From Paenibacillus sp. FSL R5-0341 (GTDB taxonomy: Bacteria; Bacillota; Bacilli; Paenibacillales; Paenibacillaceae), in assembly GCF_037975235.1 (NCBI RefSeq), contig NZ_CP150241.1, positions 4,588,001 to 4,652,000 of the forward strand: DNA of 64,000 nucleotides, read 5' to 3'. Below, one piece after another: positions 44,674 through 52,244 of this stretch. Below the pieces are notes generated by a model that worked only from the letters and a program-made list of their open reading frames with translations, was not told the origin of the DNA and did no database searches. The translations under genes and the position numbers were made by a program. Within the stretch, counting starts at the first letter, position 1; every line of letters begins with the position of its first letter.

Positions 44674-45630
44674 TTAGGATAAGCGAAAACGCTCAATGCC
44701 TTCCTCCAGATTATGAATGGTCCAATTCACATGTTCCTGATTATCATATTGGCGATAAGCACACTCAATACGTAGTACAAGATCAAAGTACAAGTCATAC
44801 AGACTTCTTCTTCTCAGCTCACTTTCAGTCGTAATCGCATGCCCATACCCTTTCACAAAACCGGGAGTATAGTTAAAATGACTGAAATAATGCTCCATCA
44901 GAGGGTCTGCCCACAAAGAACGTTCAAAATCTATAATCGCTGTGATATGACCTGCATCCACTAACACATTGCCATCCCACAGATCCCAACTGACAAGCAC
45001 AGGTTCTTTGACATCGTCCAGCACATCCGATTTTTCTTCAATCAAGCGTCTCAACTCAGGGTAATCCATCGAAAATGTAATCCCGGCTTCTTCCCCATCG
45101 ACAAGAATGTCATCCATCAAATTCATAAATGCTTCTTTCCATGTGGAATATCGCTGTTTTTGCTCCGAGAAATATCCGAACTGCTCACCCTTGATTTCAT
45201 TAATTCGACGATTGTACTGACCTAGCTGGTGTTCAATGGCTTCCTGCTCTTCCGCAGAATACAGATCCTTGACCTGATTATAGGGTGTTCCAGACATATA
45301 CTCCATGATAAAATAACGCGCTGGAGCAATGGTTAATGAATCATCATAAGCCAGCAATTGGGGTACGGGAACATCCTGCAGCTCGCTGATAAGACGCAAT
45401 GCCCCAACTTCGGCAATCATCAGATCCTGTTCACAGCGCATCAGATTTGTCGAAGCTGAAGGAGCAATTTTGAGTACCACTCGCTGTGCATCACTCAGTG
45501 TAATGAGATATGCGTGATTGGCCCAGCCATCCACCATTTCCTTGTACTCCTGTATACTTGCAGAGAAGTGCTGCTCTATTATGGCATTCAACTGTTCTGT
45601 CGAGAGTCTAGTTTTATATGTACTTTCCAC
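44674..45630 (-). CDS. Aminoglycoside phosphotransferase-family protein
   Basis: Kinase-like fold protein of 318 residues (APH / choline kinase superfamily); its small-molecule substrate is unknown. Seen: a nucleotide-binding lysine in RVVLKIAPSAS, the region AEVGALRLISEL, VPVPQLLAYD, the catalytic loop LVSWDLWDGNVLV (Asp and Asn present; the usual HGD begins S-W-D here), and the metal-binding IIDFERSLWADPLMEHYF. Starts with GTG at 45630, five bases after AGGTG. No antibiotic role can be claimed. It stands alone between leuS and the yqeM-type gene. Confidence 0.8.
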   Translation of the reverse strand: MESTYKTRLSTEQLNAIIEQHFSASIQEYKEMVDGWANHAYLITLSDAQRVVLKIAPSASTNLMRCEQDLMIAEVGALRLISELQDVPVPQLLAYDDSLTIAPARYFIMEYMSGTPYNQVKDLYSAEEQEAIEHQLGQYNRRINEIKGEQFGYFSEQKQRYSTWKEAFMNLMDDILVDGEEAGITFSMDYPELRRLIEEKSDVLDDVKEPVLVSWDLWDGNVLVDAGHITAIIDFERSLWADPLMEHYFSHFNYTPGFVKGYGHAITTESELRRRSLYDLYFDLVLRIECAYRQYDNQEHVNWTIHNLEEGIERFRLS

Positions 45631-45803
45631 TTATACACCTCACCTTGACTATTTATTGATTTTCTTAGAAAACGCTTTCCATCCGACTATTATGGCCTCC
45701 TTTACTATAACTAGCAATACTTTTTGTCACGTAATTATGTCTTTCCTAGCATTCCCTTGGTAGATTATAGAAGCTTGTTATTCATTTTCCATAGAAAATC
45801 AAA

Positions 45804-45840
45804 CAAAAAAACTGCCCTTATGCATCATAAGGACAGTTCT
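45804..45840 (-). terminator. Terminator after the YqeM-type methyltransferase gene
   Basis: Minus strand AACTGTCCTTATGATGCATAAGGGCAGTT hairpin (stems AACTGTCCTTATG and CATAAGGGCAGTT) followed by seven T residues. Confidence 0.88.
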
Positions 45841-45852
45841 CATTATTCGCTC

Positions 45853-46623
45853 TCATTTCACAGCAACGTAGAACAAGCGCTGTGCGCTGTCTCCGGCCTC
45901 TTTCCATTCAAAATCCGCATATACCTTCACGTCTCTGAAGCCTGCCTTGGACAACTCCAGCTTCATCCAGTCCGGGTCATACGCACGCTGAACATGAACT
46001 TCTTCAAAGCGCTGGTACATATCCTTGCTACCATCTTCCACACGCGAAAAGATACTGAGATGATGCTCGATCTCACAGCGATCCTGGTCCAGATCACAAG
46101 TCCAAATATAAGATACGGAGCGCTCATCCAGTACGAAAGGCTGCTCCTCATCATAACGAATAAGGGTATTGGGATGATGCACATCAAACAGGAACGTTCC
46201 ACCAGGCTTCAGCATCTCATATGTGCGCTGGAATGTACGAACGACATCTTCTTGTTCAAGCAGGTAATTGACGCAATCACAGAAAGATATTACCGAATCC
46301 ACAGGCTCCGGAACTCGCCAATCGCGCATATCCTGCTGCACCCAACGTACACTGCCTTCCCGATATAAGCGATGACCCTGAGGCGTGGCCTCCATCTTGC
46401 TGCGTGCAACCGACAGCATATCTGCTGAGAGGTCAATGCCTGTAACTTCAAAACCGGAGTTTACGAGCGGGATCGTAATAGAGCCCGTCCCACAGCCAAG
46501 TTCAGCGACACTTTTGGGCATTCCATGCTGTTCCCATGCTGTTCTTGCAAACCTTATCCAGTCCGGATAAGGCATATCTTCCATTAATTCATCATAGACG
46601 TAGGCAAATTTCCGGTAAGACAT
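45853..46623 (-). CDS. SAM-dependent methyltransferase, YqeM type
   Basis: Methyltransferase of 256 residues in the position of B. subtilis yqeM, of unknown target. It starts MSYRKFAYVYDELMEDMPYPDW, has motif I AELGCGTGSITIPL, motif II-like GIDLSADMLSVAR, and VDSVISFCDCVNYLL. Start choice at 46623 is based on similarity to family starts; the ribosome site (GCGGTG) is weak and the frame opens at 46686. A terminator hairpin lies between cvfB and this gene, so it may have a promoter of its own. Confidence 0.85.
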   Translation of the reverse strand: MSYRKFAYVYDELMEDMPYPDWIRFARTAWEQHGMPKSVAELGCGTGSITIPLVNSGFEVTGIDLSADMLSVARSKMEATPQGHRLYREGSVRWVQQDMRDWRVPEPVDSVISFCDCVNYLLEQEDVVRTFQRTYEMLKPGGTFLFDVHHPNTLIRYDEEQPFVLDERSVSYIWTCDLDQDRCEIEHHLSIFSRVEDGSKDMYQRFEEVHVQRAYDPDWMKLELSKAGFRDVKVYADFEWKEAGDSAQRLFYVAVK

Positions 46624-46671
46624 GTCAGGCACCGCACTTTCAATTTCATTTTCCAATCCTGTTAACAAAAG

Positions 46672-46717
46672 AAAAAGCAGGGGCATCCGGTGTATACCCA
46701 GCCTATCCCTGCCTTAT
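46672..46717 (-). terminator. Terminator after cvfB
   Basis: Minus strand: GCAGGG...CTGGGT-ATAC-ACCGG...CCCTGC stem followed by TTTTTCTTTTG. It ends inside the frame extension of the YqeM-type gene. Confidence 0.75.
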
Positions 46718-46752
46718 CCGAGCTCCATGTTACAACTATTTAACCAGTAAAA

Positions 46753-47658
46753 TTACTTGTTTTCACTTTGATCCGCAGGAGCAGTTTCGGACAGATACGT
46801 CCAGCTTTCCTTTTGAACCACCAATCCGTCTTTCATCAATTTGCCCAAGGCACGCTTGAAAGCAGACTTACTGATGCCAAAACGCTGCTTGATGATATCC
46901 GGCGGGGTTGCATCCGAGTAAGGCATGCCGCCCATAGGACGCTCTTTCATAAAGGCGAGCAGCTTGTCTGCATCTTCGTTACGTCCAACTTGTTTGAGTT
47001 GAGTCATGGCCAGATTCACACGTCCGTCTTCACGTACCAGTGTCACCCGACATTTAACTTTCTCACCAAGACGCAGCATATGGCTACGTTCAGATGAATG
47101 AATCATCCCAATCGCGCCAAAGCCCAGTACACCGCCCTCTACAAGTACAAAAGTACCCATCTGCAGTGGCTTGTATACCGTCGCTTCAACCCATTCGTTT
47201 AACCATGAAGTTGGCGCATGGAAAGACAAGGGTGAAAGCTCACGTTCCCCGGCCAATTTGGCACGCAGACGTCCCTGCTTGTCATGTTCCATGATTACAA
47301 AAACTTCATCCCCTACTTGAGGACGCAGTTCTTCCAATTCAGGCAGTTCACGAATAGGAAGCAGTAATTGCCGCCCAAGTCCCATTTCCAGGAAACAGCC
47401 CAGTCGTGGGTGAACATCAGCCACAACCAGTCGTGCCATTTCTCCAAGCATGAGATAAGGCTTTTTCATCGTTACGGCCAGACGATCTTCTGTATCAAAG
47501 AATACAAATACCTCTAGCATCTCACCAATCTTAATATCCCGTGTTAACTCGGTGTAGTGAAGCAGTACATCTTCCGATCCTGTCGTCAAAAAGAAGCCAA
47601 ACGGAGACACTTCACGTGAAACCGGCAAAGAGACGACTGTTCCAGCAATCAAACTCAT
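46753..47658 (-). CDS. cvfB: S1-domain RNA-binding protein CvfB
   Basis: RNA-binding protein with three S1-like domains and a C-terminal winged helix; in Staphylococcus it affects virulence factor mRNAs. The 301-residue protein starts MSLIAGTVVSLPVSREVSPFGFFL, has KPYLMLGEMARLVVADVHP, the S1 repeat MGTFVLVEGGVLGFGAIGMIHSSE, and ends with the winged helix FGISKSAFKRALGKLMKDGLV. It overlaps the rsfS stop by four bases (ATGA). An insertion in the yqeL-yqeM interval relative to B. subtilis. Confidence 0.9.
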   Translation of the reverse strand: MSLIAGTVVSLPVSREVSPFGFFLTTGSEDVLLHYTELTRDIKIGEMLEVFVFFDTEDRLAVTMKKPYLMLGEMARLVVADVHPRLGCFLEMGLGRQLLLPIRELPELEELRPQVGDEVFVIMEHDKQGRLRAKLAGERELSPLSFHAPTSWLNEWVEATVYKPLQMGTFVLVEGGVLGFGAIGMIHSSERSHMLRLGEKVKCRVTLVREDGRVNLAMTQLKQVGRNEDADKLLAFMKERPMGGMPYSDATPPDIIKQRFGISKSAFKRALGKLMKDGLVVQKESWTYLSETAPADQSENK

Positions 47659-48002
47659 ACAGTTTCCACCACTTTGGCATCAGACCATAGACGTTCAATG
47701 TTGTAGTATTCACGCTCGTCGCGGTGGAAGATATGAACAACAACATCGCCCATGTCCATCAGTACCCAACGTGCGGAATCCATACCTTCGATACCTTTGA
47801 TCGTCGCTCCGGCTGCATGAGCCTGTTTGCGAATTTCAGTGGCAATGGCCTGTACCTGTGTATCGGAATTCCCGTGACAAATAACAAAATAATCTGCCAC
47901 CAGAGAAACATTAATTAGATCCAACGCTACAATATTGGATGCCTTTTTGTCGTCAGCGGCAGCAACCGCCATATTCATAAGTTCTTTCGATGATACTGTC
48001 AT
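47655..48002 (-). CDS. rsfS: Ribosomal silencing factor RsfS
   Basis: Binds L14 on the large subunit and blocks subunit joining in starvation (YqeL). The 115-residue protein has the conserved LDLINVSLVADYFVICHGNS, KGIEGMDSARWVLMDMGDVVVHIF and EREYYNIERLWSDA in order. GGAGG is seven bases before the ATG. Co-transcribed with yqeK upstream and cvfB downstream. Confidence 0.96.
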   Translation of the reverse strand: MTVSSKELMNMAVAAADDKKASNIVALDLINVSLVADYFVICHGNSDTQVQAIATEIRKQAHAAGATIKGIEGMDSARWVLMDMGDVVVHIFHRDEREYYNIERLWSDAKVVETV

Positions 48003-48019
48003 GAACCAACCTCCATAAT

Positions 48020-48586
48020 CTATAATTGTGCAATTAAGTCATTCCGCGACAGCATAGTCAAAGGATAAATGACACGTCGTTGCGAAATCAGCAAGCTGAT
48101 CGTCGAATCGAATCCGGCAATTAAACCTTCCTCCAGACTACGTTCAGCCTGTTCGCGAATATGATCCACTCCCGGGAAATCTCGTCCCGGTTCAATGTAA
48201 TCGGCAAGACATACCACTTTGTCCAGCAAGCTCATGCCTACCCGACCCGAGGTATGCCACCGGATGGCATGAATAACTTCGGAATCCGTTACACCGTAAT
48301 CACGCTTGGCTACAAAAGCACCGACTTCGGAATGCCAGAGCTGCTTGTCATGCTGCAGAAGTTCCTGGTTTAATCCGTTATCACGGATGACCGCTTCCAT
48401 CTCCGCTACGGGCCAGTACTTCGCCACATCATGCAATATCGCTGCCAGATCTGCTTTCACAGGATCAGCACCATATTTTTTAGCCAACATCACAGACGAT
48501 TCCATCACGCCCAGTGTATGCTTCCAGCGTTTTTCCGGCATTTGACCAGATACGGCTTGAATCAGTTCCTCACGGCTTAGTGCCAT
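48020..48586 (-). CDS. yqeK: Ap4A hydrolase YqeK (HD domain)
   Basis: HD-domain diadenosine tetraphosphatase of the YqeK family (symmetrical cleavage in studied members). The 188-residue protein shows the metal ligands in HTLGV (near 23), ILHDVAKYW (near 50), HSEVGAF and HAIRWHTSG (near 110). GGAGCGG is before the ATG. It overlaps the end of nadD by 17 bases. Same order as nadD-yqeK-rsfS in B. subtilis. Confidence 0.94.
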   Translation of the reverse strand: MALSREELIQAVSGQMPEKRWKHTLGVMESSVMLAKKYGADPVKADLAAILHDVAKYWPVAEMEAVIRDNGLNQELLQHDKQLWHSEVGAFVAKRDYGVTDSEVIHAIRWHTSGRVGMSLLDKVVCLADYIEPGRDFPGVDHIREQAERSLEEGLIAGFDSTISLLISQRRVIYPLTMLSRNDLIAQL

Positions 48587-49160
48587 ATAAACCGCTCCTT
48601 ACAATGTATTGGTGCACCTCATCAGGAATCATGAAGCGTACCGACTGTCCTTTGGCAAGACGTCTGCGTACGGCTGTCGATGAAATATCCACCAAGGGCA
48701 TCTCGGCTAATAGGACCCGATCCTGTAACTCGTCTGGTAGATCATCCAGATGTAACTGGAAGCCCGGCCGACCAACCCCAATAAAGGTTAAGCGTTCGGC
48801 AAGTTCTTCAATCTGCTCCCATTTGGGAAGATAGTTCACCATATCCGCCCCGATAATGAAATAAAATTCATGTTCAGGATGGCGACGCCACAGTTCCTTC
48901 ATCGTATCGATTGTATAAGACACTCCGCCCAGTTCCATCTCGATGCCCAGCACCTCATATTGCTGTACACCCTTCACTGCCGCTTCCGTCATGTCGAGAC
49001 GTTGCTGTCCCGAAGCTCCGGCGCCACGTTTGTGAGGTGGAACATGGGAGGGCATGAACCAGATTTCATCCAGTGCATGTGAATCCCTTGCCGCCTCTGC
49101 TGCCAGGAGGTGCCCCATGTGGATCGGATCAAACGTACCACCCATGATGCCGATCTTCAC
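48570..49160 (-). CDS. nadD: Nicotinate-nucleotide adenylyltransferase NadD
   Basis: Makes deamido-NAD from nicotinate mononucleotide and ATP. The 196-residue protein begins MKIGIMGGTFDPIHMGHLLAAE with the nucleotidyltransferase HxGH motif, contains PSHVPPHK, and ends with the ISSTAVRRRLAKG motif. The start is taken as GTG at 49160 because GGGAG is 10 bases before it; the GTG at 49169 lies too close to that site. The stop overlaps yqeK by 17 bases. Confidence 0.95.
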   Translation of the reverse strand: MKIGIMGGTFDPIHMGHLLAAEAARDSHALDEIWFMPSHVPPHKRGAGASGQQRLDMTEAAVKGVQQYEVLGIEMELGGVSYTIDTMKELWRRHPEHEFYFIIGADMVNYLPKWEQIEELAERLTFIGVGRPGFQLHLDDLPDELQDRVLLAEMPLVDISSTAVRRRLAKGQSVRFMIPDEVHQYIVRSGLYGTKP

Positions 49161-49175
49161 CTGCGTCACGCTCCC

Positions 49176-49469
49176 TTATCTAGGTAGTTCGATTTGTTTG
49201 TTATCGCGCGATTCTTTGTACAGGATGATGGTGTTACCGATGAGTTGTACAAGCTCACTTCCCGTTTCACGGGCAACTTCTTCTGCCATCTCTTTTCTGT
49301 CCTCGTCATTGTTGTTCAACACTTGCACTTTCATCAATTCGCGCTTCTCAATCGCATCTTCGATGTGACGGAACAGGTGTTCATTCGTTCCACCTTTACC
49401 AATCTGAAATACAGGGGTCAGGTGATGTGCCTGTGACCGCAAAAAGCGCTTTTGTTTACCGTTTAACAT
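49176..49469 (-). CDS. yhbY: Ribosome assembly RNA-binding protein YhbY
   Basis: CRM-domain protein binding pre-ribosomal RNA (YqeI in B. subtilis). The 97-residue protein begins MLNGKQKRFLRSQAHHLTPVFQIGKGG, the CRM domain start with the GxxG loop (IGKGG), and ends with IILYKESRDNKQIELP. ATG at 49469 has GGAG nearby; the frame opens at 49517. It lies 16 bases before nadD and 82 after aroE. Confidence 0.93.
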   Translation of the reverse strand: MLNGKQKRFLRSQAHHLTPVFQIGKGGTNEHLFRHIEDAIEKRELMKVQVLNNNDEDRKEMAEEVARETGSELVQLIGNTIILYKESRDNKQIELPR

Positions 49470-49551
49470 GAATACTCCATACTCCTTATGTTGAGCAGGC
49501 CCTGATTGACAGTTCAAAGACTGTCCAGGCCTGACCGTTCAATTATTATTT

Positions 49552-50421
49552 TCACACTTCAAAACTGTTTAGTACAGCTCGTCTCATCGTCTCCACTGGA
49601 GCCGGAATACCGAGCCAATGTTCAAAGGCCACTGCACCCTGGTATACAAACATACCCAGACCACCGTGTACCGTGCACCCGCGTAACCGCGACTCCCGGA
49701 GCAGACGGGTTTCCAGCGGATTGTAGATCAGATCACTCACCGCTGCGCCTTCACGGATCAGTGTGGGATCAACCGGTGCTTCATCAACATGTGGGTGCAT
49801 GCCTGCAGCCGTTGTGTTAATAACGATATCAGCCGTAGCCAGTACCGTTGCAGCGTCTTCTATGCCACTACCCGAGATCTCTCCCAAGCCATGGGCACGT
49901 AAATCCGAAGCGAGTGCAATAGCTCTGTCCGCTGTACGGTTCAGAATGTGGATGCGTTCAGGCTTCTCCAATGCAAGTGCATATATGACACCTCTCGCTG
50001 CTCCACCTGCGCCCAAGACAGCAATACGTTTACCCGCAAGCTCCGGCACAGCCTCTTCCTTCAGAGATCGGACATAACCAATACCATCCGTATTGTACCC
50101 TGTCAGTGTTCCACCTTCATTGACGATGGTATTCACCGCACCAATGAGGCGAGCACTTTCATCGATCACATCCAGATACTGCATTACCTGCTCTTTGTGC
50201 GGGATGGTGACATTGACACCACGATAGCCCAGTGCCACAATTCCCCGAACTGCCGCTTCCAGTTGATCTGGATGAACATGCAGTGGCATATACATTCCAT
50301 TCACTCCTGCAGCCTGCAGAGCCGCATTGTGCATTGCCGGCGACTTGGAGTGAGCAATAGGATCACCCATGACACCAAGCAACACGGGAAGTGAAGAGTT
50401 GAAATTTTTCTGCTCAGACAT
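49552..50421 (-). CDS. aroE: Shikimate dehydrogenase AroE
   Basis: Fourth step of the shikimate pathway, reducing 3-dehydroshikimate with NADPH. The 289-residue protein has the substrate-binding GDPIAHSKSPAMHN, catalytic Lys in NVTIPHKEQVM, the Rossmann motif VLGAGGAARGVIYAL and GLGMFVYQGA near the C-terminus. It sits between yqeH and yhbY, as in B. subtilis. Confidence 0.96.
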   Translation of the reverse strand: MSEQKNFNSSLPVLLGVMGDPIAHSKSPAMHNAALQAAGVNGMYMPLHVHPDQLEAAVRGIVALGYRGVNVTIPHKEQVMQYLDVIDESARLIGAVNTIVNEGGTLTGYNTDGIGYVRSLKEEAVPELAGKRIAVLGAGGAARGVIYALALEKPERIHILNRTADRAIALASDLRAHGLGEISGSGIEDAATVLATADIVINTTAAGMHPHVDEAPVDPTLIREGAAVSDLIYNPLETRLLRESRLRGCTVHGGLGMFVYQGAVAFEHWLGIPAPVETMRRAVLNSFEV

Positions 50422-50463
50422 AGGTCCGCCTCCGATCCATCTGATGTAGAGGTTCTGATAATA

Positions 50464-51591
50464 CTAGATCAAGGATGGGCGGATCTGTACGCGAATGCCT
50501 TTTGGAGCATGAACAGCAACCAGTGCGCCAATATCGCCATTTACCTTAATCCAGCCCAGACCCGAGATGAATACATCCGATTGACTGCCGCGTTTGATGC
50601 GGAATTCATGTCTGGTCCATTCAGCCATCTCTGCTGCATCCTCACGGGTTGGTGGAGACAACAATTCTCCCAGGTGGTCGCGGTACAAGTCGTCTGCACG
50701 CTCCAGCTTCGTCCGGTGAATATCAAGCGCAGTGCTGATAAAACAAGTGAACGACTGACGATCACCTTCAACAAAGTCAAATCGAGCCATGCCGCCAAAG
50801 AACAGCGTCTGACCGGAATTCAACTGATACACAGCCGGTTTAAGCGGTTTTTCCGGCATGATGGCAGCGAGATCTTTACGTGAAACAATCTCGCTGAAAC
50901 GCCATGGATACACGATTCCAGGCGTATCAATGATATATTTTCCATCATCCAGCGGAATGTTTACCATATCCAGCGTCGTTCCCGGATAACGGGACGTGGT
51001 CAGTTCCTGCTCCAGATCGCTGTAATCACGGATCAGACGGTTAATCAGTGTGGATTTACCCACATTGGTACCGCCAACCACGTACACGTCACGATCTTCG
51101 CGATACGTTCCCACGAGCTCAAGCAGTCGGTCGAAGCCCTGATTTTGCTTCGCACTGCACAAGACTACATCCACTGTGCGCAAACCTTGTTCCTTGGCTT
51201 GCTTTTGCACCCAGTTGCGAACCTTGTTCCAGTTGGTTACCTTCGGAAGCAAGTCCGTTTTGTTCACAGCAAGTAATACCGGGTTGTTGCCTACAAAACG
51301 TTGCAGACCGGAAATAATACTGCCATCAAAGTCAAACAAATCAACGATATGGATGACAAGTGCATCCTTATCCCCGATTTTGCTAAGCAGCGCCAGGAAT
51401 TCGTCCTGATCCACCGTAACGGATGATGACTCATTGTAGTTTTTGATACGGAAACAGCGCTGGCATATAACCGGTTCACGATCCAATGCCTTCTCGGGGA
51501 TAAACCCTGGTAATTCCGAATTTTCTGTTTGCAGATGCACGCCGCATCCGCTGCACCTTACGGCAAGATTGCCGTTATGCGGTTCTGTCAT
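50464..51591 (-). CDS. yqeH: Ribosome biogenesis GTPase YqeH
   Basis: Circularly permuted GTPase needed for 30S assembly. The 375-residue protein starts with a CxxC...CxxC zinc finger (CSGC near 14, CQRC near 40), then G4 NKTDL and G5 CSAKQ before G1 VGGTNVGKSTLINRLI and G3 DTPGI, the permuted order of the family. GGAGG-rich sequence precedes the ATG. The start overlaps the yqeG stop by four bases. Confidence 0.95.
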   Translation of the reverse strand: MTEPHNGNLAVRCSGCGVHLQTENSELPGFIPEKALDREPVICQRCFRIKNYNESSSVTVDQDEFLALLSKIGDKDALVIHIVDLFDFDGSIISGLQRFVGNNPVLLAVNKTDLLPKVTNWNKVRNWVQKQAKEQGLRTVDVVLCSAKQNQGFDRLLELVGTYREDRDVYVVGGTNVGKSTLINRLIRDYSDLEQELTTSRYPGTTLDMVNIPLDDGKYIIDTPGIVYPWRFSEIVSRKDLAAIMPEKPLKPAVYQLNSGQTLFFGGMARFDFVEGDRQSFTCFISTALDIHRTKLERADDLYRDHLGELLSPPTREDAAEMAEWTRHEFRIKRGSQSDVFISGLGWIKVNGDIGALVAVHAPKGIRVQIRPSLI

Positions 51592-52115
51592 TTCTTCTTT
51601 TCCTCCTCAAGCCATAAGCCTTTCCTGCGTAAACTCGTTAGAGCAATCCGTTCCACGCGCCGATTGAAGCGGGTCATAAAGCCTTCGTCTCCTATGGAGA
51701 TTGGCAGTACCAGAACGGTATATAGCCCCATTCGGTTCCCTCCATAGACGTCCGTAAGCATCTGATCGCCTACTACAATCGTTTTTTCAGGAGATAACTC
51801 CATCATTTTCATTGCTCTACGAAACGGTACATTCGATGGTTTGCGTGCACTATGCACAAACTGGATATCCAGCGGGGTCGCAAACAGGGATACACGATTC
51901 AAATTGTTATTGGACACAATCATTAGCTTGAAACCTGCCTCTTTCACACGTGCAAACCATTCAATCAGTTCGGGCGTAGCATCAGGGGCTTTGGCTCCAA
52001 CGAGTGTGTTATCCAGATCAGTTATAATTCCACGGTAGCCTTGAGCGTACAGCTCTTCCAGATTAATGTCAAAAACCGTGTCTACACGCAGCTTGGGCAT
52101 TAACATTTTAAACAA
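51588..52115 (-). CDS. yqeG: HAD-IIIA phosphatase family protein YqeG
   Basis: HAD-superfamily protein, 175 residues, related to phosphatidylglycerophosphate phosphatases; the substrate in bacteria is not settled. Motif I is DLDNTLVGA, motif II LMIVSNNNL, and motif III/IV VVGDQMLTDVYGGN. The TTG at 52115 is the chosen start: GAGGTG is six bases before it and the product length then fits B. subtilis YqeG (172); the open frame reaches 52142. An extended -10 (TGATATAGT, 52143-52151) lies upstream. It heads the yqeG to cvfB transcription unit. Confidence 0.88.
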   Translation of the reverse strand: MFKMLMPKLRVDTVFDINLEELYAQGYRGIITDLDNTLVGAKAPDATPELIEWFARVKEAGFKLMIVSNNNLNRVSLFATPLDIQFVHSARKPSNVPFRRAMKMMELSPEKTIVVGDQMLTDVYGGNRMGLYTVLVLPISIGDEGFMTRFNRRVERIALTSLRRKGLWLEEEKKK

Positions 52116-52208
52116 AGAAGTCACCTCAGTTTCATACGACACACTATATCACAAATCCGTCTTTCCTGAAAATGCATACAGCGCCTGATGGCATAGGAAA
52201 AAAGGAAA

Positions 52209-52244
52209 AACGGGACGGGCAACAACTATGCCCGTTCCGCTTTC
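52209..52244 (-). terminator. Terminator of the moxR-DUF58-transglutaminase operon
   Basis: Minus strand ACGGGCA-TAGTTGT-TGCCCGT stem overlapping the transglutaminase stop codon, followed by CCCGTTTTTCC. Confidence 0.7.
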
